Assembly: GCA_964352675.1 (NCBI GenBank) | Contig: CAYGSN010000051.1 | Location: 1 to 6,919, forward strand | Source: CAYGSN01 sp964352675 | GTDB lineage: Bacteria; Pseudomonadota; Alphaproteobacteria; Micavibrionales; Micavibrionaceae | Direction: 5' to 3' | DNA length: 6,919 nt | In this document: positions 1-6,611 of the stretch, in pieces | Position numbering within the stretch: the stretch's first letter is position 1 | Layout of the letters: the number at the start of each line of letters is the position of its first letter | Program-made: the position numbers and the translations under genes | Notes under the pieces: generated by a model | Told to the model about the DNA's origin: nothing | Seen by the model: the letters and a program-made list of their open reading frames with translations, nothing else | The model's database searches: none

Positions 1-1782
1 GAATATTCCGGGCGCAAAATAAAGGACATCAAACTGGTGACCTCCGGCGCCGGAGCCTCCGCGATTGCCTGTCTGAACTTGCTGGTTGGCGCGGGACTGC
101 AAAAAAAGAACATCATTATCACCGACCGCGCCGGTGTGGTCTATCAGGGCCGCAACGAAAGCATGGACCCGGCCAAGGAAGAATACGCTGTTGATACAAA
201 ATACCGAACACTGGCCGAAGCCATCAAGGGCGCGGATGTATTCCTGGGACTATCCGGTCCCGGCGTACTAACCAAAGAAATGGTCAAATCCATGGGCAAA
301 GCACCCTTGCTGATGACCTTGGCCAACCCCACGCCGGAAATCATGCCCGAAGACGCCAAAGAGGCAAAGCCGGACGCCATCATCTGCACCGGCCGTTCCG
401 ACTATACGAACCAGGTCAACAATGTCCTGTGTTTCCCGTTCATGTTCCGCGGCGCGCTGGATGTCGGCGCAACCCAGATCAATGAGGAAATGAAGCTGGC
501 CTGTGTGGAGGCACTCGCCTCCTTGGCCCGGAAGGAAGCCACCGCCGAGGTTGCCGCTGTTTACAGTGACGAACATTTAACTTTTGGCCCGGAATACCTT
601 ATACCCAAACCATTCGATCCGCGTCTGATTGTTGATCTTCCTCTCGCCGTTGCAAAAGCTGCAATGAAGAGCGGCGTCGCAACGCGCCCGATCGAGGATT
701 TCGAAGCCTATGAGCAGAAATTGAGACAATTCTTTATCCGCTCCAACCTGGTCATGCGCCCGATCTATACCCGCGCCAAAGAGAACCCCAAACGTCTGGT
801 CTATTGCGAGGGCGAGGAAGAAAGAGTCCTCCAGGCCGTGCAAACCGTTATTGATGACGGGCTGGCTCAACCCATTTTGATCGGGAGGAAAAAAGTTGTC
901 GAAACCCGCATACAGCGCCTGGGTCTTCGTATGAAAAACGGAGAGGATTTTGAGCTCTGTGATCCAGAAGATGACCCGCGTTACCGTGATTACTGGGAAA
1001 CCTATCACCGCCTGATGCGTCGGCGCGGAACCACCGTGGCTGATGCGCAAAACCGTGTGCGTACAAACACCACTGTGATCGGTGCGCTGATGGTTCACAA
1101 AGGCGATGCTGATGGCGTGATCTGCGGCGCAACAGGACATCACGACCGACATTTGCGCCACATCACCAATGTGATCGGCCTGAAGCCGGGCGTCGAAACA
1201 CCGGCGGCAATGAATGCCCTGCTCCTCTCGCGCGGGACCTATTTTTTCTGCGACACGCAGGTGAATTGTGAGCCAAGCGTCAGCCAAATTGCTGAGATGA
1301 CCATGCTGGCTGTTCAGGAAGTCCGCCGCTTTGGCATTACGCCGAAAGTCGCCATGCTTTCCCACTCCAATTTCGGAACCCATGATGATGAGTCCGCAAT
1401 CAAGATGCGCGAGGCCTTCATGGATATCCGACGCCGTGACCCGGAGCTGGAAATCGACGGCGAAATGCACGCCGATGCGGCGCTGTCGCCTGAAATCCGC
1501 GGCCTGTCCATGCCGGATTCCGTACTGAAGGGTTCGGCCAATCTGTTCATTATGCCGAATGTTGAGGCGGCAAATATCGCCTTTAACATGCTGCGCGTTC
1601 TTGCGGACGGAATCAGTATCGGCCCGATGCTTCTAGGGGCGGCGCGCCCGGCGCATATCCTGACGCCATCGGTTACACCGCGTGGAATCATAAATATAAG
1701 CGCCGTGGCCACTGTGGCGGCGCAGGTGTTTGAAGATGAAATGGGCGATGAAAAAACCCACAGGCTGGTCCGGCATTTCTAA
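1..1782 (+). CDS. maeB: NADP-dependent malic enzyme with C-terminal phosphotransacetylase-like domain (5' partial)
   Basis: Catalyses oxidative decarboxylation of malate to pyruvate with reduction of NADP+ in the cytoplasm, linking the TCA cycle to C3 metabolism. The frame is open from base 1, so the gene begins upstream; the GTG at 37 is internal. 593 residues are visible; E. coli MaeB has about 759, so roughly 165 N-terminal residues are missing, including most of the catalytic malic domain. Visible residues 10-30 hold the nucleotide-binding motif TSGAGASAIA. Next come the conserved LSGPGVLT and ANPTPEI, then the MaeB signature NQVNNVLCFPFMFRGALDVG. From about residue 262 (NPKRLVYCEGEEERVLQAV) to the end is the phosphotransacetylase-like domain. 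In studied MaeB proteins that domain has an allosteric (acetyl-CoA) role rather than PTA activity; this is family knowledge. The C-terminus looks intact. No clear terminator follows. Confidence 0.96.
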   Translation, partial: EYSGRKIKDIKLVTSGAGASAIACLNLLVGAGLQKKNIIITDRAGVVYQGRNESMDPAKEEYAVDTKYRTLAEAIKGADVFLGLSGPGVLTKEMVKSMGKAPLLMTLANPTPEIMPEDAKEAKPDAIICTGRSDYTNQVNNVLCFPFMFRGALDVGATQINEEMKLACVEALASLARKEATAEVAAVYSDEHLTFGPEYLIPKPFDPRLIVDLPLAVAKAAMKSGVATRPIEDFEAYEQKLRQFFIRSNLVMRPIYTRAKENPKRLVYCEGEEERVLQAVQTVIDDGLAQPILIGRKKVVETRIQRLGLRMKNGEDFELCDPEDDPRYRDYWETYHRLMRRRGTTVADAQNRVRTNTTVIGALMVHKGDADGVICGATGHHDRHLRHITNVIGLKPGVETPAAMNALLLSRGTYFFCDTQVNCEPSVSQIAEMTMLAVQEVRRFGITPKVAMLSHSNFGTHDDESAIKMREAFMDIRRRDPELEIDGEMHADAALSPEIRGLSMPDSVLKGSANLFIMPNVEAANIAFNMLRVLADGISIGPMLLGAARPAHILTPSVTPRGIINISAVATVAAQVFEDEMGDEKTHRLVRHF

Positions 1783-1833
1783 ACACCGGCGGTTGCTGTT
1801 CAGGTGAAAAAAGCGAAGCTCTAACGGGTTGTT

Positions 1834-1863
1834 CTGGTTGTTAAAACCGGTTAGTGCTATAGT
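1834..1863 (+). promoter_or_regulatory. Candidate mgtE promoter (extended -10 type)
   Basis: An extended -10 element, TGcTATAGT (TG at 1855-1856, hexamer TATAGT at 1858-1863), lies about 40 nt before the mgtE ATG. The upstream -35 is poor: CTGGTT at 1834-1839 with an 18-bp spacer. A second copy of GCTATAG begins at 1871. The palindrome AACCGGTT (1845-1852) sits in the spacer. Seen by eye only; no start-site data. Confidence 0.35.
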
Positions 1864-1903
1864 GCATTTGGCTATAGGCTTATCTCTATCCGAACATCGC
1901 GCC

Positions 1904-3301
1904 ATGACAGACACAGCAGAAACAAAACCATACGAAAATAACGCACAGGATGATGTGACCGTACACCTGTCCGACCAGGAAATCCGCGAAATTTCCGAGG
2001 CTGTACAGGCCCAGGATTCCGATACAGTTCATGCATTCCTTGATGATCTCAGCCCTGTCGATACGGCCGAACTTGTCGCCAAGGTCCGCGATGAAGAGCG
2101 GGATGAACTCGTGGCCATGTACAGTCACGCCATCGATCCGGAAGCCTTTACTGAACTTGATCCGGAACTTGCACGTTCAATCTTATCCTCGATGCCGCCG
2201 GCGAATGTGGCGCAAATTATCTCCAATCTGGAGAGTGATGACGCGCTGGATCTAATCCTCAACCTGGACGATGATTTCCAAAAAGAGATCATTCATAAAC
2301 TGTCTGCCAAAATGCGCGTCACGCTGGAGGAGGGGCTGAGTTTTCCTGAGGAAAGCGCAGGCCGTCTTATGCAGCGCGAGGTTGTTGCCGTGCCGCAATT
2401 CTGGACCGTTGGTAAAGCTATCGACTATCTGCGCGAAGCTGCCGAAGATTTGCCGGAGGACTTCTTTGATGTGTTCGTGATCGATCCGGCCTATCACATT
2501 GTCGGTGAAATTCCGCTCAACCGCCTGATCCGTGCAAAACGTTCAAAAAAACTTGAAACGATCATGCTGGAGGATACACACCCCATTCCGGCCGATATGG
2601 ACCAGGAAGAGGTCGCCCATGTCTTCCGGCGCGACAACATCACCTCCGCCCCCGTCACCGATAAAGACGGCCGCCTGATCGGAGTGATTACCATTGACGA
2701 CGTCATAGACGTTATCGATGAAGAGGCCCACGAAGACATCCTGAAAATGGCCGGGGTGGAACAGGGTGATATGTACCGCGCCATCTGGTCAACGACTGGA
2801 ACCCGCTTCCGCTGGCTGTTTGTAAATCTGCTGACCGCCATTTTTGCCTCAATTGTCATTTCCTTCTTTGATGCGACCATTGAACAAATCGTGGCACTGG
2901 CCATCCTGATGCCGATCGTTGCCTCCATGGGCGGCAATGCCGGCACGCAAACCCTCACCGTTGCCGTGCGCGCCCTGTCCACACGCCAGATTTCTGCCTC
3001 CAACACCTGGCGGACCATCTGGAAGGAGACCCTGGTATGCTTCCTGAACGGCCTGGCCTTCGCGGTAATTACAGGCGTCGTCGCAGCGCTATGGTTCGGC
3101 AGCACGATGCTGGGCGGCGTTATCGCCACGGCCATGGCTGTGAACCTGCTGGCCGCTGGGTTTTTTGGGGCCGGTATCCCCATCCTGCTCGACCGTATGG
3201 GGAATGACCCGGCCGTTTCCTCGACCGTTTTCTTGACCACAATCACCGATGTGATCGGCTTCTTTGTGTTCCTCGGGCTGGCTGCTATGTTTTTGATATA
3301 A
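1904..3301 (+). CDS. mgtE: Magnesium transporter MgtE
   Basis: Inner-membrane Mg2+ channel/transporter gated by cytosolic Mg2+. The 465-residue product is normal length for MgtE. Domains in order: acidic helical MgtE N domain at about 25-150; two CBS domains at about 152-215 and 216-275 (second with SAPVTDKDGRLIGVITIDDV); acidic connecting segment DEEAHEDILKMAG; then five hydrophobic helices from about 303 to 465. The pore domain carries the family signature PIVASMGGNAGTQT (337-350). The last helix has TTITDVIGFF, whose Asp449 matches the pore aspartate known from T. thermophilus MgtE. I chose the ATG at 1904. The frame stays open back to a TTG at 1829, but that extension covers the candidate promoter. 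No Shine-Dalgarno precedes 1904. A GTG at 1955, behind an AGGA, is an alternative start that would remove 17 residues. Regulation is probably mostly at protein level through the N and CBS domains. Confidence 0.96.
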   Translation: MTDTAETKPYENNAQDDVTVHLSDQEIREISEAVQAQDSDTVHAFLDDLSPVDTAELVAKVRDEERDELVAMYSHAIDPEAFTELDPELARSILSSMPPANVAQIISNLESDDALDLILNLDDDFQKEIIHKLSAKMRVTLEEGLSFPEESAGRLMQREVVAVPQFWTVGKAIDYLREAAEDLPEDFFDVFVIDPAYHIVGEIPLNRLIRAKRSKKLETIMLEDTHPIPADMDQEEVAHVFRRDNITSAPVTDKDGRLIGVITIDDVIDVIDEEAHEDILKMAGVEQGDMYRAIWSTTGTRFRWLFVNLLTAIFASIVISFFDATIEQIVALAILMPIVASMGGNAGTQTLTVAVRALSTRQISASNTWRTIWKETLVCFLNGLAFAVITGVVAALWFGSTMLGGVIATAMAVNLLAAGFFGAGIPILLDRMGNDPAVSSTVFLTTITDVIGFFVFLGLAAMFLI

Positions 3302-3357
3302 AACAACAAAATTACAGCTCTTGCATTTTTCCTGCGATCCAATACTATGAGGCTCGA

Positions 3358-3450
3358 ATGAATAAAAGCGGGTACGCACCATTTAAAAGAGCTATACATA
3401 AAACAATAAAAAACGCGATGCCGCCAGGGTTTGAGCCTGCGTCGCACTGA
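3358..3450 (+). CDS. Candidate small ORF, 30 residues, function unknown
   Basis: ATG at 3358 is preceded by GAGG (3349-3352) with a 5-nt spacer, a better ribosome binding site than any of the larger plus-strand genes has. The product starts MNKSGYAPFKRAIHKTIKNA and is basic in its first half, with no membrane segment. It ends at TGA 3448-3450, 29 nt before the GNAT start. The second half overlaps the hairpin at 3415-3445. A 30-codon frame in 178 nt can easily occur by chance and I recognise no family, so this is only a candidate. Confidence 0.15.
   Translation: MNKSGYAPFKRAIHKTIKNAMPPGFEPASH
3400..3445 (-). terminator. Terminator-like hairpin, functional orientation on the minus strand
   Basis: GCGATG (3415-3420) pairs with CGTCGC (3440-3445), with one G-T wobble. 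An inner CAGG (3425-3428) pairs with CCTG (3436-3439) around a 7-nt loop, with a 4-nt bulge on one side. Read on the minus strand, the stem is followed by G, T6, A, TT, G, T4 (complement of 3400-3414), which is the intrinsic terminator pattern. Read on the plus strand there is no T tract after it. No minus-strand gene that would need it is apparent immediately upstream (coordinates above 3445), so its role is unclear. Confidence 0.35.
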
Positions 3451-3479
3451 AAAAACTCCCCAAAAACAACGGTCATAGA

Positions 3480-4013
3480 ATGTCTGCCTCAAAGCTTGTA
3501 AAACCTGCTATCGAATACAAAGAAAGCTATCTCGAAGCCCTGAAGGAATTCCAGGAAGAAGGCCGCTACACCAGCGTCAACCTCGAAGAAATCTCCGAAA
3601 ACTTTGAAAACTTTATCGACGACCTGAACGAAGGCCGCCGCCACCTGCACAAACCCTATGATGACTGGGTGGAACCCGTGCCGGAAACCATTCTCTGGAT
3701 GGTTAAGGAATACAACTTTATCGGCCGCATGACCATCCGCCATCGCCTGAACTGGCACCTCGAAAAATGGGGCGGGCATATCAATTTCGCGATCCGCCCG
3801 TCCATGCGCGGCAAGGGGTTTGGCAAGAAAATCCTGCAAAAGGCCATTCCCTTCGCCTGCTATCTGGGGATCGAACGCGCACTCATTACCGTTGATCCAA
3901 AAAACAAGGCGGCGATCCGCATCGTTGAGTTCTGCGGCGGGCAGATGGAGGATGAAACAAAAGCAACTGAACAATTCCCTGCGCGCAAGCGGTATTGGCT
4001 GGATTGTTCCTGA
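3480..4013 (+). CDS. GNAT family N-acetyltransferase
   Basis: A 177-residue cytoplasmic protein with the GCN5-related acetyltransferase fold; it should transfer an acetyl group from acetyl-CoA to an unknown amine. Acetyl-CoA binding motif A is at about 101-119 (INFAIRPSMRGKGFGKKIL), with the pyrophosphate-binding R-G-K-G-F-G at 110-115. It is followed by the strand ALITVDP and the Asn-containing helix NKAAIRIVEFCGG (about 141-154), as in GNAT motif B. The N-terminal part (1-75) is acidic and helical and probably forms the substrate side. The overall look is that of the COG3981-type predicted acetyltransferases; this is recognition by eye. The ATG start has no clear Shine-Dalgarno. The PBP gene begins 24 nt after the stop, so the two may share a transcript, but a functional link to cell-wall synthesis is only inference. 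Substrate cannot be predicted. Confidence 0.88.
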   Translation: MSASKLVKPAIEYKESYLEALKEFQEEGRYTSVNLEEISENFENFIDDLNEGRRHLHKPYDDWVEPVPETILWMVKEYNFIGRMTIRHRLNWHLEKWGGHINFAIRPSMRGKGFGKKILQKAIPFACYLGIERALITVDPKNKAAIRIVEFCGGQMEDETKATEQFPARKRYWLDCS

Positions 4014-4037
4014 TTTTTCTGCTTTTATCAGCCCGGC

Positions 4038-6017
4038 ATGTCTAAAAAGAAAACCAGTAAAAAGCGCACGCGCCCTGCATCCAAGAAAAAGTCCCAAGGA
4101 TTCCTTGGATTCCTCTTCAAATGGAGTTTGGTGATCGGGCTGTGGGCCGGAATATTCCTGACCCTGCTCTTCGCCTGGTACGCCACCGAACTGCCCGACA
4201 TCACAAAAGATTCCAGCTTCGAGCGCAAAACTGCGATCACAATCAAAGCCTATGATGGATCGGTTATCACCCGCTATGGCGAAATTCAGGGCGAAACAAT
4301 GGGCATCACCGATTTACCGCCGCACTTAATTGATGCTGTGCTGGCGATCGAAGACCGCCGTTTCTACAGCCATTTCGGCATTGACCTTCTGGGCCTTGCC
4401 CGCGCGATGTTCGTGAATGTCAGCAAAGGGCGACTGGTCCAGGGCGGATCAACCATTACACAACAATTGGCCAAAAACCTGTTCCTCAGCCAGGAACGCA
4501 CCCTAAAACGCAAAATCCAGGAGGCGATGCTGGCTGTCTGGCTGGAATATGAACTCACCAAAGATGAGATCCTCAGCGCCTATCTGAACCGCGTCTATCT
4601 AGGCTCCGGCACTTACGGCGTTGATGCGGCGTCGCGCTTATATTTCAACAAGGAAGTCAAAGCCCTTAATTTGCGCGAGGCGGCCACCATTGCCGGCCTG
4701 CTCAAGGCGCCCTCGCGCTACTCCCCGCTGCAAAATCCAGGCTTATCCAAAGAACGCGCCGATGTCGTGCTGGGGGCAATGGTCGATGCGGGCTATATCA
4801 CAGAAGATCAGGCAAAAAGCCTGACCTCCCTGCCGCCCCGCCCTTCGTCCAAACCCACTGGCGGCTCCGTACGCTACTTCACCGACTGGGTGGTGGATGG
4901 CGTTGATGATCTGATCGGCACACCACAAGAAGATATTATCGTCGAAACCACGCTAAACCCGCGCATTCAGGATGCAGCCTATGAGGCTCTGGCCCGCGTA
5001 ATCCGCGAACAGGGTGAAGAGCGCAGAATTTCTCAGGGGGCCGTGGTGATCATGCGCCCGGACGGCACGGTGGTGGCGATGGTTGGCGGCGCAGATTATG
5101 CAGTCAGCCAATTTAACCGCGCCGTACAGGCCAAACGCCAGCCCGGCTCATCCTTCAAGCCCTTCACCTATCTGACTGCGCTGGAAAACGGGTGGGACCC
5201 TTACAGCCGGATCATAGACGAACCGTTCAAAACCGGACGCTACCGTCCTGAAAATTTTGGTGGCAAATATTACGGCGAAGTTACACTGACCGAGGCGCTG
5301 ACCCTCTCACTCAACACAGTTTCCGTGCAGTTGATGAAAGAGCTCGGCCCCGCCGCCGTGGCCGAAACTGCCCGGCGCTTCGGCATATTCTCGCCGCTGG
5401 AACTGGATCTCAGCCTGGCTCTGGGCAGCTCCAGCGTGTCCATGCTGGAAATGGCGACGGCCTATTCCGTCATGGCCAATGGCGGCTACCGTGTTTTCCC
5501 CTATGCGATTACAAAAATCATCAGCGCCGACGGCGAGCTATACTACCAGCGCCCGCGCACCAAGCTGACCCAGCGCATGTCTGCGCCCGGCCCGTTAAAC
5601 GATCTGCGCCGCATGATGCAAAGCGTGGTGGAGAACGGCACCGGGCAACGTGCGCGCCTGCCATTCTATCCTGCGGCCGGGAAAACCGGAACCTCGCAGG
5701 ACAGCCGCGACGCCTGGTTTATCGGCTACACCGATGAATTGGTTGGCGCTGTCTGGTTGGGTAATGATGACAATTCCTCAACGAAAGCTGTGACCGGCGG
5801 ATCCTTCCCCGCAGGAATCTGGCAGGAAGTTATGATTAAATCACGCGGTGCCTACCGTCCTGTCGAAGCGGATAATTTTATCACCAGTACATTCGAAAGC
5901 CTTATCGGCCGCTGGACGGGCGGCGCGCAGAATGATAATTTTATAGACTGGAATTCCCGCCGGGAAACCAGCAGCCCGGCCCGCAACGCCCATGAAAAAC
6001 CGCGCTACAATCAGTAA
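4038..6017 (+). CDS. Class A penicillin-binding protein, PBP1A family (peptidoglycan glycosyltransferase/transpeptidase)
   Basis: Bifunctional cell-wall synthase: polymerises glycan strands from lipid II and cross-links stem peptides in the periplasm. The 659-residue protein starts with a very Lys/Arg-rich cytosolic tail (2-18), then a single membrane anchor (about 24-48). The GT51 glycosyltransferase domain (about 70-245) has catalytic Glu105 in EDRRFYSHFG, then GGSTITQQLAKNLF (137-150) and RKIQEAMLAVWLE (158-170). The transpeptidase domain (about 330-600) has all three motifs: SSFK with nucleophile Ser371, SLN at 424-426, and KTG at 549-551. At 659 residues it is well short of E. coli PBP1A (about 850): only about 80 residues separate the GT and TP domains, so the OB-like insert appears to be missing. 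The C-terminal tail from about 625 is polar and low in conservation signals. The ATG at 4038 lacks a Shine-Dalgarno. The stop lies 9 nt from the convergent gene and no terminator is visible. Both active sites look functional. Confidence 0.96.
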   Translation: MSKKKTSKKRTRPASKKKSQGFLGFLFKWSLVIGLWAGIFLTLLFAWYATELPDITKDSSFERKTAITIKAYDGSVITRYGEIQGETMGITDLPPHLIDAVLAIEDRRFYSHFGIDLLGLARAMFVNVSKGRLVQGGSTITQQLAKNLFLSQERTLKRKIQEAMLAVWLEYELTKDEILSAYLNRVYLGSGTYGVDAASRLYFNKEVKALNLREAATIAGLLKAPSRYSPLQNPGLSKERADVVLGAMVDAGYITEDQAKSLTSLPPRPSSKPTGGSVRYFTDWVVDGVDDLIGTPQEDIIVETTLNPRIQDAAYEALARVIREQGEERRISQGAVVIMRPDGTVVAMVGGADYAVSQFNRAVQAKRQPGSSFKPFTYLTALENGWDPYSRIIDEPFKTGRYRPENFGGKYYGEVTLTEALTLSLNTVSVQLMKELGPAAVAETARRFGIFSPLELDLSLALGSSSVSMLEMATAYSVMANGGYRVFPYAITKIISADGELYYQRPRTKLTQRMSAPGPLNDLRRMMQSVVENGTGQRARLPFYPAAGKTGTSQDSRDAWFIGYTDELVGAVWLGNDDNSSTKAVTGGSFPAGIWQEVMIKSRGAYRPVEADNFITSTFESLIGRWTGGAQNDNFIDWNSRRETSSPARNAHEKPRYNQ

Positions 6018-6026
6018 ATATTAAGC

Positions 6027-6458
6027 CTACAAATAAGCAGTCTCCATCAGGGCGAAGTCTTTGCGGAATGCCGCGAATTTGTCTTCTCCGGTTTCGTTCC
6101 AGTGATCGCGCAGCGCCTCCAGCCCCTTTGACGGCCCACCGACATCCCAGGGAGAGCGCATCAGCGCCGCATCGGCATAATCCAGAAACGCAGCCGGAAA
6201 CGCCATGCGCGGGGCGCGCAGACCCAGATCCACCAAAACCTTGCCTACGCGCGCGTCACTGTCATTCAGCATATCGGCGGTAAACTGGATGGCGGACAGG
6301 ATCTTGATCTCCGCCCGGCTGCTGGGAACGTGGCGCAAATGCCTCATAAAGCGCGCATAGATCTCCATCTCTTCCAGTCGATCAACACCCCTTTCCTGCG
6401 GCGGCATCGGGATCGTTATATTTTCCGTGTTCAAATTCTGTGTGGCGTAGAGAGACAT
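6027..6458 (-). CDS. Conserved-looking hypothetical protein, 143 residues
   Basis: I do not recognise this family. The ATG at 6458 is chosen because AAGGAG lies 7 nt upstream (6471-6466); the frame stays open to an ATG at 6509, but that adds 17 residues and would place the ribosome site inside the gene. The product begins MSLYATQNLNTEN, has a polar, probably flexible first 25 residues, and then looks mostly helical: DRLEEMEIYARFMRHLRHV, RAEIKILSAIQFTADMLN, LEALRDHWNETGEDKFAAFRKDFALME. There is no signal peptide, membrane segment or cysteine, so a soluble cytoplasmic protein is expected. Codon use resembles the neighbours, so there is no sign of recent transfer. Its upstream region carries DnaA-, CtrA- and GANTC-type sites, which suggests cell-cycle-linked expression (inference). 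It is co-directional with rnhA, 153 nt away, and convergent with the PBP gene. Confidence 0.82.
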   Translation of the reverse strand: MSLYATQNLNTENITIPMPPQERGVDRLEEMEIYARFMRHLRHVPSSRAEIKILSAIQFTADMLNDSDARVGKVLVDLGLRAPRMAFPAAFLDYADAALMRSPWDVGGPSKGLEALRDHWNETGEDKFAAFRKDFALMETAYL

Positions 6459-6465
6459 GATAATT

Positions 6466-6471
6466 CTCCTT
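6466..6471 (-). promoter_or_regulatory. Shine-Dalgarno AAGGAG deciding the start of the hypothetical gene
   Basis: On the minus strand AAGGAG is followed by a 7-nt spacer and ATG at 6458. It is the strongest ribosome binding site in the window and rules out the longer frame that starts at 6509. Confidence 0.8.
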
Positions 6472-6521
6472 TGCTGGGATGAAAGCCGCCAATGACGACC
6501 ATACACCAAGCCTACGCGTGC

Positions 6522-6526
6522 GAATC
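6522..6526. promoter_or_regulatory. GANTC site (CcrM-type methylation site)
   Basis: GAATC on the plus strand directly abuts the TTAA-N7-TTAA box at 6527. GANTC is the CcrM adenine methylation target in most alphaproteobacteria, and its methylation affects GcrA-dependent promoters. The 5-mer is common by chance, so only its placement is notable. Confidence 0.3.
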
Positions 6527-6541
6527 TTAACAGTTCCTTAA
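6527..6541. promoter_or_regulatory. CtrA-type binding site TTAA-N7-TTAA
   Basis: Exact match to the CtrA consensus, with TTAA at 6527-6530 and 6538-6541 separated by 7 nt; a further TTAA half-site lies at 6544-6547. CtrA is the master cell-cycle response regulator of alphaproteobacteria. The site lies 69-83 nt upstream of the hypothetical gene's ATG on the minus strand. A weak TATGGT (6503-6498) downstream of it could be a -10, giving an activating position; alternatively, a TTGTGT/TACCAT promoter (6580-6552) would place the box just after the start site, giving repression. Confidence 0.45.
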
Positions 6542-6566
6542 GATTAACGTTATGGTAAATCTAGGG

Positions 6567-6575
6567 TGTGGATAA
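6567..6575 (-). promoter_or_regulatory. Perfect consensus DnaA box (TTATCCACA)
   Basis: The minus strand reads TTATCCACA, identical to the high-affinity DnaA box consensus. It is in the gap between rnhA and the hypothetical gene, 26 nt from the CtrA-type box. A single box with no cluster argues for a regulatory or titration site rather than an origin. Confidence 0.45.
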
Positions 6576-6611
6576 CACAAAGAATGGAAAGAAAAAAATA
6601 CAGCACATTTA

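Noticed and set aside
577..1470. Long minus-strand open frame (297 codons) across maeB
   Set aside because: It is antisense to the strongly conserved PTA-like domain; the composition is that of a shadow frame and no family is recognisable.
1829..1903. A 25-residue N-terminal extension of mgtE from a TTG start
   Set aside because: It overlaps the extended -10 promoter candidate, starts with TTG, has no Shine-Dalgarno, and adds a hydrophobic stretch not typical of the cytosolic MgtE N domain.
3316..3393. Inverted repeat AGCTCTT / AAGAGCT
   Set aside because: Arms are only 7 bp with a 64-nt loop and do not extend; about one such match is expected by chance in a gap of this size.
3424..3446. 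tRNA T-arm-like segment (GGTTTGAGCC)
   Set aside because: A 5-bp T stem around a 7-nt TTTGAGC loop does not form, and no acceptor, anticodon or D arm can be found.
2494..3492. Long minus-strand open frame (332 codons) across mgtE
   Set aside because: It is antisense to the MgtE CBS and membrane domains; its Ser/Arg/Met-rich translation is typical of a shadow frame.
3489..4097. Minus-strand open frame (202 codons) over the GNAT gene
   Set aside because: It is antisense to clear GNAT motifs and its Phe-rich composition is not protein-like. It would, however, be the only candidate served by the hairpin at 3400-3445.
6459..6509. A 17-residue N-terminal extension of the unknown minus-strand protein
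   Set aside because: AAGGAG sits inside this segment at ideal spacing for the ATG at 6458, and nothing resembling a ribosome site precedes 6509.
6459..6611. A chromosomal replication origin, suggested by the DnaA and CtrA sites
   Set aside because: Only one DnaA box is present, there is no cluster or long AT-rich unwinding region, and the neighbours are not the usual origin-flanking genes.
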